From: Alisma plantago-aquatica
Taxonomy: Eukaryota > Streptophyta > Magnoliopsida > Alismatales > Alismataceae
NCBI GenBank assembly: GCA_963693085.1
Contig: OY856409.1
Span: 1,338,420,915-1,338,484,914, forward strand
Length of the DNA stretch: 64,000 nucleotides
Reading direction: 5' to 3'
Part shown: positions 12,536 through 24,967 of the stretch, piece after piece
Position numbering within the stretch: the first letter of the stretch is position 1
Layout of the letters: every line of letters starts with the position of its first letter
The notes under the pieces: model-generated
What the model saw: the letters and a program-made list of their open reading frames with translations, nothing else
Databases searched by the model: none
What the model was told of the DNA's origin: nothing
Position numbers and translations under genes: made by a program

Positions 12536-12544
12536 TATATATAT
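12536..12544 (+). promoter_or_regulatory. LTR A TATA box (5' copy)
   Basis: TATATATAT in the context ACACC-TATATATAT-CTAAG. It is conserved at 17792-17800 in the 3' LTR, about 1.36 kb from the LTR start. It probably drives the element transcript. Confidence 0.5.
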
Positions 12545-14167
12545 CTAAGAATCTAGAAACCATAACCAACTTGTGTAAGACCACTCTCCATCATCGATTT
12601 GTTCTGAGGGTGTGTGGGTTGTTGTTGAGAATCTCATCTAGATAGCCAACCATTTCATCTTCCTTAAAGAGTCTCTAACCATCATAAGCCAATATATCTT
12701 GCAATAAGTTTCCTCAAAGCCGCCTCTTTCAATATTGCATGCATGTACCTAGCGTGAATTAGGATGCATAAGATATTAGACTCTGAATTTATCACCTTTC
12801 TTTTTTTTCAACAACTACATCGGTGTTTTATGAGCTTTTCTTGTCCTTTCTACAAGGTGTTTGCTCCCTGGTCTTCTTTGTGATCTCTCAATATCATCTC
12901 ATGTATTTTTCATGTTTTGTTTCTTCTCTAGTTTCATTCTGGTTCCTTGACTGATCCAACCGTCTCTTGAGGTGTTATGGTGGAGTCCATGCACTTCTCG
13001 TCCCCAAAACTTGGTCCTCTGGACCGTCTGACCTTGGGCGATCTCACTGGGAAGCCCTTCCAATGTTATTTTTTAATATTCTTAAGTTTGGTATCACTCC
13101 TTCGAATGATAATGAAGAGTTGTGTATGCATGAATCGAAGATAATGAAAGATGGTCAACAGTGAATTAACAAGACTGCCCGTGCTCTGCTTTTTGATTTG
13201 GTCACGCTTGAAGAGTTTGTTCTATCTTTTTGCCCTCTATTTATTTTCTTTATTGCACTGAGTTGTATGCCCAATTTTTTGTAGGCCCAAGCTAGTTGTC
13301 AAACCCATTTAGGTCCATCTTAGTGGGTTTTTTAAATAGATTACGTCATATATGTGGCTTAATTGATTTTTTATTGGTCAATATTCTTAAATTTTGTATT
13401 TGATTCTCTAGTTATAAAAAAATTCTAAGTAAATATTCTTTGGAATCATAAAATTATAGTCTACCAAAATAAATATAATGCATAACCTAAATCCAATTAT
13501 AATAAGAGTTAGTAATCTAGGGTTTATATTGTACATATGAATTAATTGTTTCTATATCATTCGATACTACATGATGTAGTACCCTGACTTGGATCTAGGT
13601 TTTATACTTTGACAAGTTGATACACGTCTTGAGGTATGGTGTATTCCTTAATCATAATGAGAAATTGATCTAGTTTCTCTCTCTTGATGTATGTTGCATC
13701 CCTTCATAATCATATTATGAAATCATATGTCTTCTCTCTCTTTGTCCTTCAAACATATTAACCTACACAATTTCTATATCTTTTGAATCTGATTCATGAG
13801 AGGGATTCTATGTTGATATTGATCTTGTGATCTACTTAATTTGATGAATATCCTTATTGGACTTTGATTTGTATCTTGTTCATCTTTTTCCATGCAGTAA
13901 CCCTATTTTGAGGAATTGAACTAAATAAGACCTACCTTTTAAGTGATGTGATTTTATGATGAAACTAATTTGTGGAGATGCACTATTTTGCCCATTATTG
14001 TGGTGGATATATTATATGATCCATTTATGATTAAAGTTTCACTAGAAATTTATTATGACTAAACTTTCACTTACATCTACATTATTGCATGATTGTTGAT
14101 TCAATAGTCCTAAAGTTATATAAGTACTTTGTTTTTAGTTATGTGTGCATGTTATGTTTGGAATGGA

Positions 14168-14352
14168 GGTTGTGTGCCCCATACACATGTTATGTGCCCA
14201 CCTTTATATACTTGTGAGTTAGGTTATGTGCCACTCTCTATCAAGCTTTGGGTTATGTGCCCTACTATCATTGTTTATTTATATTTCACTAGTTCTATGT
14301 TTATCTCACCTACATGCAGATTGATTAATATTGTTGATGGGTTATGTGCCCT
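14168..14352 (+). repeat. GGGTTATGTGCCC dyad array in LTR A
   Basis: Four to six spaced copies of GGTTATGTGCC or close variants, each with GG(G)/(C)CC arms around a seven-base centre. The array recurs at 19432-19616 in the other LTR of A. Confidence 0.55.
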
Positions 14353-14960
14353 AAATTCTCTCTGTGTGCTTTTGAGACGTACCTTATTTTGTTTAATGGC
14401 AAGTGTAACTATTGGTTATCATCTTATTAAAATTCATATTCTTTTGATATCCACTTATATGATATTTTTCTCTAGTTGGTAAGCCTTGTTATATTTGTCG
14501 TTATTTTTCATCGTATTGATCAATCCCTATTAATATGCTCATATCGACATTTTATGCTAAAAATTTCTACTTTGTCTTCTTTTGTGGAGTCTGCTTTGAA
14601 CCCTTTAGGTAAGGAACAATGAGGAGAGTTCCAAGGTTGGTTAGGGATTATACAAGAGTAGCTAATCCTTCTCAAGAGATATATTTGAGGTGGTTAGATA
14701 ACCCTATGCAACTCTTTTTCTATGTACTAGTTTCCTTTTGTATCACCATGTATGGTGAAGGACTATTATTGAATCAAACATTGTAAAAGCAGAAATTTTA
14801 TCATATACTACTACATTTTGGTATCTTGAACATAAAAATTGATCATTTGAATTTTCATCCCTTTGAAAAAATTTGGTTTGCATTTTTAGCATATGGGGTA
14901 TTTCCTTTTATTTCATTAAGTGAGGAGTGGATCCAGTATCAGATTCCACTCCTTACAATA

Positions 14961-14974
14961 TGGTGTTAGAGCTA
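14961..14974 (+). other. Primer-binding site of element A
   Basis: TGGTGTTAGAGCTA, a decayed form of the TGGTATCAGAGC initiator tRNA-Met site, three bases after the LTR end. Confidence 0.65.
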
Positions 14975-16399
14975 AGACAGTTGATTAATCTAATTATTGC
15001 AATCCAATCTCCCTTAGGTTGTTTAACTCTTACCTAGGTTGCTTATACCCCGTACCCTTGCCTTGTGTAGGCATAATTTTATGGTTGGATATAACTCGAT
15101 GTCAATAATCTATCTAGTTTTAAGACACCCCAAAACTCAAAGTGCATGATATTGAGAATGGAACTTTCTATCATTACTCTAGTATCTTGAATGTCCTCAA
15201 CAATTAAAAATCTAAGTCTAGTGGAATAGTCTACCCCGAAACCCAACTGCGGCTAGCTTGAGTTTGGGTATCTCCCTTGAGCAAGAGGTGTCTTATCTAT
15301 GATAGTTTCTTTATGCAACCATAGTAGGGAAAGTTAAACCAGTTCCTACTCTAGAGAAACCCAAGGATTACACACTGTCTGAGTTAATGAAGATTCAACC
15401 CGCATACTTCAAATGTGAAAGTGAGATATATATGGTAGACAAGGCTTATGAGTGGGTATTCGCCATGGAGCGTACTTTCTAGGGTATGACATGCCCTGAG
15501 TACTAGAAGGTCAGGTTTTCCACCTACCTACTTGATGGACGTGCTCCCCATTGGTGGAACAATATTTCAAGGACTCGAGACGTCTCTTCCATGTCTTTGA
15601 TGTAATTTGTGATTTTTTGTGTGATAAGTACATCTTATCTACAGCCTTATGCAAGAAGAAAGCACAATTTTACAACCTAAAGCAGTGCTCCTTATCTGTG
15701 GTGGAGTATGTACAATGAGGTGTGATAATATGTTTCTTGAAGGACTCAACTACAATATTGATTGTGCATTAGTGACCCAACTTCCACTTACATTCCATTT
15801 GTTGGTGGACAAAGATATGGTTGTTTAGGGTTATCTAGGTTATCAACCCCAAGACTATAACTAGAAGAGGAAGTTCTCAAGTTAAGATCAGAATAGCGAC
15901 ATATATGCTAAGTGTCATGGTCATCATCTTTTTGGCAAATGTCCTTTTGTAGGAAATACGGTTAGATACAATCTGACTTTCAAGCTATATGCCATCAATT
16001 TCACAAGCCTAGACATGTCCAAAACTAGATGCCCCCAACTTTGGGATGGATATTAACCATATCAACAATAACAACCTTAGGCACCTCCATAAGGCAATGG
16101 CCACAAGAATAATGGACAGCGACCTATTGAGATATGAGATGGATGAGTCTTTGCTTTGGATGGCCAAGAGGTTTATAAACAAGATCATATTGAAGGTAAC
16201 CCTTATTTTCTTAGTTATATTTACTAAATATCTATGTTTTCCTTTTTCTCGTGTTTCATGATACCTTTGGGGATGAGAGTGATGAAGTGTAGAAGTTATG
16301 GACATATTCCTCTGTGTACTTGTATAGTTGATTGACTTATTAGTTTAGACCTTTTTCAGGGTTGGGAAGTAGTTGGTTGATAGAATAGGATGGTTAGAT

Positions 16400-16429
16400 T
16401 TTGAGGAAAAAATCCTCTTGAAGGGGTTA
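16400..16429 (+). other. Pre-PPT hairpin relic and polypurine tract of element A
   Basis: A decayed form of the GATTTCG-GGGA-CGAAATC hairpin (GATTTTGAGGAAAAAATCC) is followed by GAAGGGGTTAG. The 3' LTR starts five bases later with TGTAACAT. The same arrangement is intact in elements B and C. Confidence 0.6.
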
Positions 16430-16433
16430 GTGC

Positions 16434-19400
16434 TGTAACATACCAAAACCTAGCATCTCTAGAAGCCCAAATACCTTAAAGGTGATGCTTGTATGCTTAA
16501 ACCTCTAGTTTTGGCCAAATAAGGATACACATAGACCATAATATACTAATTTATACCTTAATGAACATTAAATACACATGTAATAATGTAACTCATGTAT
16601 AAACCCTAACTAAGATCATATGTAACTTTAATCATACCCTAGAACTATAAACCATCATATAATGGTAAATTGGATATGTGAGCTAACCCTAAGCTTGGAA
16701 TAAAGTGATGTTGTGTAAGATGTTATAGTTTCCCTAAACCCTAGTTTATTATTAATAACCAACCTAATATATAAATGCTCGGTGCCTCGTGTGAAGCATA
16801 AGTTTCATTAGGTATCAAAGTAATACAAGATATATTAGTTAATATAATATGGATCTGACAACCTAAAAGATGCTTGATATGTAAGGGAACTCATCTAAAT
16901 AACTAATACATGTCACCTTGTTCATTAATGCCCACATATTGACTTAAATATGATGATTAAATAATTGGTTGTAAATAATATGAATAAAAGGTTAACATGG
17001 CCTATAATGTGCTTAGCATATGTAGAGGAGCAATATTTGAGTGCTTAATATAAGAAGGTCGATTCATGTGGTACTGTATAAGTTGATAATGATATAAGTG
17101 TACTTAATGAATTAATTAAGAAAGATATACTATTTTGTGTAACATAATGTAATACTATTATGACTGTGAGGATATAATGATATAGAACTCTAGAATTTCC
17201 TCATAACTTTTTGGTGAAGAAAAAGAGTCATTTTGAAGTTTTAAATTGAAATAAGAATAAGTAAATATAATAAAATATATATTTCTCCTCAAGTTATAGT
17301 TATTCTCACAACCAATGTTACTAAAAGTTGAATTTAACCTCAAAATTGGATTCCTCACCCCTCAAATACGTAGCCTACCAAATTTGTGCTCAATTGGATG
17401 TTGAATACACCCCCAATTGGACAAGGAAAGGATTTAATACATTTTAATTAAAGTTTCCTAGATATTTATGGATCTTCCCTTTGTTTTCCTTATTTTGATG
17501 TGTGATGGAGTGTTGGACAATTGAGATGTAATAGCTTGCAATTCATTTCCTACCTCATGTAAGAGATGGATGTTGTCATGAATAGTACAACCAACTAACT
17601 AAGTTTTCATCCAATGACTTCTCCCTCTCCCAATCATGAAGCTTTCTTATTTTTCTTCCAACAAGTTCCTTGTGTGATTCTACATCTACCCATGCCTATC
17701 TTGAACCCTAGTTTCTTAAAACTAGGAAATGCCAAATTTAGGGCTTTGACCTCTCCTTCCCATGACTTGTAGATCACACAACGCTCATGCCTATATATAT
17801 CTAAGCATCTAGAAACTATAAGAAACTTGTATAAGGCCTCTCTCCATCATCCATTTGGTTTGAGGACACACTGATTGCCATCGCAAACCTCATCTACATA
17901 GCCAACCATCTCATCTTCCCCTGAGAGTCTCTAGCAATCATAAGTTGATCGATCTTGTAGTAAGTTTCCTCCAATCCTCCTATTTCAATCACACATACTA
18001 GTACCTAATGTGGATCAAGATACATAAGATTTTGAACTACCTCTATTTTTTTACAACTACATTGGCATTTGTGGAGTTTTTATCATCTTTTCTACCTGAT
18101 GTTTTCTCCCTTGTCTTCTCTGTGACCTTGCAAGATCGTCTCATGCATTTTTCATGTTGTGTTTCTTCTCTAATTTCATTCTAGTTCCTTGGCTGATCCC
18201 GCCATGTCTTGAGGTGTTGTGGTCGAATCCCTACACTTCTCGAGCCAAACATCTGGTAACTGGATTTGTCTGACCTCGATGATATCACTGAGAAGTCCTT
18301 TTAGTGTTAATTTTGTATATTCTCAAGTTTGGTATGTTGTGTTCAGGCGATGAGGAAAAGTTGTGTATGCGTGATTCAAAGAGAACAAAGAAGGAATATG
18401 GTTGTCTATGGATATATGAGACTTCCCTTGCTCTGTTTTTTAGTTTGGTCATGCTTATAGGGGTAGTTCTCTATTTTCGCCCTCTATTAGTTTTCTTTAT
18501 CACATTCAGTTGTGTGCCCAGTTTGTTCTAGACCCGGGCCTTTTGCTAAACTCGTATAGGGCCATCTCATGTGGGTTTTTGAAATGGATTATGTTATATA
18601 CGTTGCTTAATAGGATTTTCTGATTAGTCAATATTTCTAAAATTCATAACTAATTCTTTGGTTATCATAAAATGTCAAATAAATACTTGTTGGAATCATA
18701 AAACTATCCTCTACTCAAATACATATTATTCATAACGCTAATATAATTATAATAAGAGTTAGTTATTCATGGTTTATAATATATATACTACTCAATGGGT
18801 TGTATATATAACTCAATACTAGGTCAATAAGTACTCTGGCTTAGATATAGGTTTTAGACTTTGATAAGTTGACACATGTCTGGATGTATGTTTCATTCCT
18901 TAATAATATTGATAAATTGATATAATTTATCTCTCTCTTGAAGTGTGTTGCATCCCTTCATAATCATATTGAACAATTACCTATGTTTTTCTCTCTCTTT
19001 GGTCCTTTGAACATATTACCCTACACAATTTCTCTCTCTTTTCAAAAGTTCGATTAATGAGAGAGATTTTATGTTGATGTTGATCTTATGATCTACTTAA
19101 TTTGATGGATACCATTATTGGACTATGATTTGTATCTTTTTACATGTAGTAACCCTATTTTGAGGAATTGAACTAAATGGAACCCTAATATTCAATTGAT
19201 GAATTTTATGATCTTATTGTGAATATAACTTGTAGAGATGAGATATTTTGCCCATCTTTGTGGTGAATGTCTTATATGATCCATTTTTGTTATGGGAATT
19301 TCATTGGAACTTTATTATGACTAAACTTTCACTTTCCTGTACACTATTACATGCTTTTTGATACAATACCCCTAGAGTTATATATGTGCTTTAGTTTTTG

Positions 19401-20193
19401 GTTTATGTTTGCACATTATGTTTGGGTTGGAGGTTATGTGCCCCATACCTACGTTTTGTGCACACCTTCATATATTTGGAATTGGGATATTTACCATTCT
19501 CTATGATGTTTTGGGTTATGTACCCCAACAACCATTATTTATGTATATTTAACTAGTGTTATATTTATCTCACATGCATGTAGATTGATTAGTAGTGTTG
19601 ATTGGTTATGTGCCCTAAGTTCTTCATGTGTGATTTTGAATGGCAAGCATAACTGTTGATTAGCATATTATTTAAATTCATATTCTTTTGGTATTCACTT
19701 GGATGGTACTTTTCTCTAGTTACGAATCCTTGTTATATTTGTGGTCCTTTTTCCTAATATTGCTCAATCTGTATTCATATGATCATACTGACATTTTTGC
19801 TGAAAATTTACACTTATTATTCTCTTGTGGGGTATGATTTCAACCCCTTAGTTAAGTAACAATAATGAGACTTCCAAGGTTGACCAAGGATTATACAAGA
19901 GTAGGTGTTCTTTCTCGAGAGATACATTCAAGGTGGTTAGATAACCCTTTATAAATATTTTATTATAGATTAGTTTCCATTTGTATCACCCTGCATGGTG
20001 AAGGACTATGATTGAATCAAACATTGTAATAGTTAGAACTTTTATCTTCGACTGCTACATGTTAGTATCTTAAACAAATTGAATTATTTGGATTTTCATC
20101 CCTTTGCAAAAAAAAATTGTGTGTTGGCATATGGGATGTTTCTTTTATTTGATTTTGGAGGAGTGTATCTCCTATCGAGTCCCACTTCCTACA
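16434..20193 (+). repeat. 3' LTR of element A (3760 bp)
   Basis: Starts TGTAACATACCAAAACC just after the polypurine tract and ends CTTCCTACA at 20193. It shares the TGTAACAT start with LTRs B and C. The TATA box is at 17792-17800 and the GGGTTATGTGCCC-type array at 19432-19616. It is a heavily diverged homologue of LTR B. The block following the TATA box corresponds to the GC-rich block of B but is AT-rich here, as expected for older, methylation-decayed DNA. No gene inside. Confidence 0.8.
17792..17800 (+). promoter_or_regulatory. LTR A TATA box (3' copy)
   Basis: TATATATAT followed by CTAAGCATCTAG, the counterpart of 12536-12544 in the 5' LTR. Confidence 0.5.
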
Positions 20194-21081
20194 CATGTGG
20201 TTCAAATGATGGAAAAATAGTCAGCCACCTGGAAGTTTGAGTTTTTATCCTTCATAGGTCACCTCACACTGGCCAGGTCGGTTAGTGCCTCAATGTTAAT
20301 TTTCTCCACCATGACCACAATCGTGACCAAGATCACAATTAGGAAGATGGAGCGAGTCATGGTTGACTTCCTATGGTTATCTAGAGAGTGTGACTCAAAT
20401 AGAAATTGGATGGGGTGGTATCTAGGGACTCTGCCTGTAGAGAAGGAAGGGCTAGGGGTATAAATCTTAGAACTAATTTAGATGTCTAGCATCATCAAGG
20501 CAGCTTGGGATTTTCTCACATCTAGTTCTATGTGGGAAAGATTTCATATGATGAAATATAGAGCCCCAGCAGAGTCTTTTATTAAGGGGAGGCATGCTTG
20601 AGTGAAGAAAAACATTTATCTTTTGAGGCTCTTGAAGAGAGTCTACGAGGCCTTCCCCTTCATTTTAGAGCACTTGAGGTATGTGACCAAAACTACTGGA
20701 TATTGTTTCTAAACAAATAGGTGGATCGATAAGGAAATGAATCTCTGTGTATAACATGGAGTTGTAGTTGATTTGAACCTTATGGTTAAGGAGTTCTTTG
20801 ATGGTGGTCATGGTTGGGGCTGGAAGTGGATATTCCCCCTCGTCGATGGTGAGGGTCTTCTAGCCATCAAGAAGGTTCATCCCTCAGATGTTTTAGTGTA
20901 TGATGTGTTGATCTGGGAGTACAACAGGGATGAGAGCTTATCTTTGTGGAGCACCAAGAGGAGGGTGCAATTTGTCTACCCCAATCGCACCTTTATAGGG
21001 TGGATGTTGCCACAAACTACCAATGTGGGTTGGTGCCTTGGACTGGAAGATTATTATAGTTGAATCTTTTCAGATGATTGG
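20194..21081 (+). pseudogene. LINE (L1-like) reverse transcriptase C-terminal relic
   Basis: Begins directly after LTR A, so element A inserted in it and its 5' part is missing. The plus-strand reading contains GHLTLARSV, KMERVMVDFLW and EKEGLGV, in the order found at the C-terminal side of plant L1-type reverse transcriptases. WDFLTSSSMWERF and a KAKY-like MMKYRA follow. A later open stretch at 20773-21063 ends with DVLIWEYNRDESLSLWSTKRR, resembling the zf-RVT region of these proteins. Stops and frame changes occur, for example near 20465, 20600 and 20710. It is broken at 21081 by the E1 LTR. Confidence 0.75.
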
Positions 21082-22177
21082 GGTGAGAACCCACCACACT
21101 AAGTAAGATTAATTAAAAAAATGGTTGATTACTAATTAACCACATCACTAAAAAAGTGCATAATAAAAACTGGATAAAACCTCTCAAACATGTACAAGAA
21201 CATTTACATATAAATCCAACATCCTACATAACAACACACACCAGTACCAGGTATCTATACAAATGTCTAGTGGCCTCAGATATAACCTGTATACAAAAGC
21301 ATTGTCAACATATACATGTCATATACAACATCAGCATACTGCCAAAAATTCGAGTCGATATACATCATCTACAAAACTTCCCCAGATGGACCTGAGATTA
21401 TAGGGACGACTCCAGGACACACTAGACACTAGCCAAATTTATACTCCTATTGTTATCCAAGTTGCTCCTCTTTGTTACCACAGGTATGAAGATGTTGTTG
21501 ACAATCACCTAAAAAGATGTGGTGACCTATGAGGTGAGACCCATGTCCTAGCAACAGATATAACTCTCAATAATTTTTACTGACTATATAAGGTTTTGTA
21601 ATTAAAAAGATCAGGTAGATAATATTAGAGAACTAAAATATTAACATAGTATGGCATCATCGAAGGAATAGATAAAGCTATCACTATATAAACAGTTGAC
21701 TTCTCTTACCACGTAATATGTCAACTATACATTACAAGAAACAAGGCAAGGGTTATCAAACAATGTGAATCATCAAGTAACCCTAGCACGTAGGCTACAT
21801 GACTGAGTTACACATTTTATTAAGCCCTGGGGAGTTTGAGGCATACCACTCAAAATTCCAACTGACCATTGTGAAGTCGCAGTCAGTTTTGTACAATATC
21901 TAAGGGAGATGGAATCCTAAGATCTCTTCCCATCAGAGAGTATGAGTCTCCCATAGTGACATATCAGTCAAGTTGCAATCAGCCTACTCAACCCTTGGTA
22001 TATAGGTCATGACACTAGAAACCAGGGTATTCAACCCTATCATTTGAGGTACAACTGTACCAGTCCTCAATCACATCACATATACATATTCAAAAATTTG
22101 AGATACAACCTCAACTGTTCTCCATAACCTTGGGATCAGGATAACAAGGATACACTCTCCCTACACCGGCATATACT
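21082..22177 (-). repeat. LTR fragment E1 (3' part, minus strand)
   Basis: On the minus strand it ends ...GTGGTGGGTTCTCA at about 21082-21084, the same end as solo LTR D (GGGTTCTCACA). It includes a conserved block at about 21510-21570 (AAAAAGATGTGGTGACC...GAGACCCATGTCC...ATATAACTCTC). That block also occurs in E2, E3, D and, in variant form, family C. It is cut at 22177 where a fresh LTR end (E2) starts, so E2's element inserted into it. The rest of E1 is outside the window or lost. No coding sequence recognised. Confidence 0.65.
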
Positions 22178-24667
22178 TGTGACTCCCATCTCCACACAAA
22201 AGCAAATTACTCAAAATAAAGTGTGGAATTATCATCAACAAAATATATTACCACAAAATAGATAAATTAAAATTGATATCACATATCCACCTCAAGTGGA
22301 AACATATAGTAACTGAGTCCTCATAAAGCCACTGATATCACATTTCATGCCAGAAGATTATTACATAAGGTTTTTCACTATCTCACTGGCATCAACCTGT
22401 TACATATATATCACTTGTCACATATACATGCCATATATATACAACAAAATCATATAGACAAAAATGTCGTATTGATGTACAAACCACAAAACCTCCCCTA
22501 AGGACTTGAGAGTACAGGGACAACACATAGGACTCTACTACAAAACACTAGATGCATATCCAACCTTTCAGTCGCCACTACTCCTCTTGTTGCTTAGCCT
22601 CAACCGTATGATCTCTACTTCTTCGTGCACGACTACTTAAAACATGTGGAAACCTATGGGGTGAGACTAAGTGTCCTAGTGAGAGATATAACTCTTTTCC
22701 AACATCTATTATAAGCACATATAACTAATATAGATAGGTAACATTACTAATAGGATGAGCATATTTAGTTAAATGGTATGTATTAAAATGATAATAAAAA
22801 TTAAACAAAATAAGTAGTTACCTATGAGCAGTACAACAAGTTATACATTTAGAAGGGATACACAGAACATGTATAACAGTTGATTTCTCGTACCGCATTA
22901 CAATTCAAGAAATTAGTACAAATATAAGTCAAAGTGTTATCCAATGTGAGTCATGTTTAACCCTAAGCAATTATACTACACGGTTGTATTACATCTTTTA
23001 TTATGCCCTGAGGAGATGAGCTATACCACTCATGCTCCATCTGACCACTGCTAAGTCAAAATTAGTGGCATACAAGACCAATGGAAGAGCTAAAATCCAT
23101 GATCTCTCCACACCCTCAGTCAGTCTGAGTCCACCGTAGTGACATATCAAGTCCAACTGCAAAAGTGCCTAGTCTTCCTTGGTATATAGGTCATGACACT
23201 AGTGAAATGAGACATGATCGCAGTTGTTCTCCTATTAGGTTATGACCATAGTCATCCCAATAACATATCACATATACTGAATCACATCATCTGAGATACG
23301 ACCTTGACCATTCTCCTACCAGGGTATGACATCAACCATCCCAGTGTATTAAGGATACAAGGAGATACCTCGACTTGCACCCTGTATTTTCAACAATATG
23401 CGCTCCAAGTTTCCCATAGGAATTGCTCGTTTCACCATCCAAGTAATACTGACGCTGAAGATGGATCTATGTCACAGGGAAACTATGTAATTAGGTTTCA
23501 CTTGATTAGTTAAGCCAATGGGGTATCTTTTAGCATCAATCAAGTTACAACGTATAAACCCTAAACAAACTCTACAAAGATAATGGCATAATACAACTCC
23601 AGAAGATATAAAAAATTTGAAGCATCAACCTATTACATTATCACTCAATACCATTTGCCATACTAGGCTATCACCACAACCACACTATCATGGAATATCA
23701 TCCCCCCATCAAATGACTGGAGGAGAACATCTCATACTTAGGCATTAAGCCTCTACTAGGTCATAAGCCCATGGCATCAACATGCATTATCAAGTCTCAT
23801 AACCATCATCTTGTGACATATGATCACCATAATAACATTCACAAGCTATGACAATCATTCACCTACGTGGTTAGTATCATACAAGTAGGAGAGACAAACA
23901 ATGCATCACCAGTGCATACTATCACATTGCACAAGGTAGACAACCATTATTGTAGTCCCACATTAGGGTTAGGGTTTCAACATTATGTTCGTTAGGGTTT
24001 TACATCACAACAATATCAAAAACCTTAGGTATCTCATCTTCCCACATTCTTAGAACATTCTCTGTAGTCTTTCATTACCAACATCAAGATAGCCATTCAT
24101 ATCAAACACATGTCATAACCCTTCATCAATTGAATAAAGCATTAGGTCACAAACCATGCGGTTGAAGAGAGAAACGCATCATGGTTGAAGAAGATCGGGG
24201 TCGAAGGCATACCTTTAGTGGCCAAACCACAACTTTGGTCAGCGATTAAGGCACAAACTAGAACCAAATGGTCAAAAGGGGTCCATCAATTCCAGTAGTC
24301 AAAGGGAGACCAACCATCTATGTGAGCAAAGAGGAGGACAGATCTATGTGACCGAAGAGATAACAATTTGATCAAAGAAGCATTCTATGTGACCAAAAAC
24401 CAAAGTAATCATCTAAGTGACCAAACTCCATCTCTAAGCCTTCAAAAACTTAGAGCAAAGCATGAAGACCATCTTAGAGAGGAAAACTATAGAATCAAAT
24501 CAGGTATATCAACTTGAAACTAAAATCTCCAAGGAGGAACACATTAAGGCACAAACATGCTCAAAACCCTATAATTTTGATCATCAACACATATAAAAAT
24601 CAAATCAAGATAATGGAAAGTTGACCACATGTTCACCACATACTTGAAGAACCAAAAAACCTCAATC
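22178..24667 (-). repeat. LTR E2, first part (minus strand)
   Basis: Begins at a new LTR terminus (TGTGACTCCC at 22178 on the plus strand). It then repeats the E1 order of blocks: ATTACTCAAAA...TGTGGAATTA, then the GTGAGAC...ATATAACTCT block at about 22660-22695, and the TATAGGTCATGACACTAG block at about 23184-23202. An array of a TGTGACCAAA/GGTCA motif lies at 24170-24430. It is interrupted at 24667 by solo LTR D and continues at 28981. Short open frames inside (such as 23304-23513) have no known domain. Confidence 0.65.
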
Positions 24668-24672
24668 CTATT
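24668..24672 (+). other. Target-site duplication of solo LTR D, left
   Basis: CTATT immediately before the TG of LTR D. The right flank 28976-28980 reads CTATC, so four of five bases match. This supports one clean insertion with later mutation. Confidence 0.6.
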
Positions 24673-24959
24673 TGTAAGGCCCCTAAACTTTCTTAATGAG
24701 TTGAACAAGATTAATTATCATAATTTACTTCTTATATCCCTAATCTAACCTTGTGATATGATTTTAAATCATAATACAAGCTTAAGTTTCAAATTTGGTC
24801 CAATTTGGACATTGTTTGAACAAGTTATGCAATTTTATGCACATTTTGGACTTTTCTACAATTTGCCCAATCGATAGGTTTTCTTTGCAATTTATCACTT
24901 ACACTATGTTCCTTGGATATTCACTCATCATTCTTGATCTTTTTGAGCCATGGGGCGCC

Positions 24960-24967
24960 TATTTAAA
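24960..24967 (+). promoter_or_regulatory. Solo LTR D TATA box
   Basis: TATTTAAA in GGCGCC-TATTTAAA-CCTTGG, 287 bp into the LTR. It could still start transcription rightwards, but nothing coding lies downstream. Confidence 0.45.

Larger units (their letters stand above)
11581..14957 (+). repeat. 5' LTR of element A (first ~0.4 kb missing)
   Basis: Matches the 3' LTR of A from about 16850 to 20193 along its whole length, with many substitutions. Shared landmarks are ATATGTAAGGGAACTCATCTA near the left end, a TATA box at 12536-12544, and the GGGTTATGTGCCC dyad array at 14168-14352. The LTR ends ACTCCTTACA at 14957, three bases before a primer site. Open frames at 12967-13164 and 14129-14482 are not conserved intact in the other LTR and are not genes. 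Confidence 0.8.
14958..16433 (+). pseudogene. Element A interior: decayed gag only, no pol
   Basis: A short interior (1476 bp) between two LTRs. A gypsy-type gag is recognisable from about 15385 to 15960. It shows a KIQPAYFKCESE start-side block, YEWVFAMERTF, a KVRFSTYLLDGRAPHWWNN block, NLKQCSLSVVEYV, and a knuckle-like CHGHHLFGKC at about 15910-15940. Several in-frame stops are present. I find no protease, RT, RNase H or integrase, and there is not enough room for them. This matches the class of terminal-repeat retrotransposons with a GAG domain, which need pol proteins from another element. 15970-16420 holds no recognisable gene. Confidence 0.7.

Noticed and set aside
16009..16305. Opposed open frames of 98 and 71 codons at the end of element A interior
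   Set aside because: No motif beyond chance. The region follows the gag relic and lacks pol signatures.
21156..21395. 79-codon open frame after the LINE relic
   Set aside because: Lies in the E1 LTR 3' region. The equivalent stretches of E2 and E3 do not keep it.
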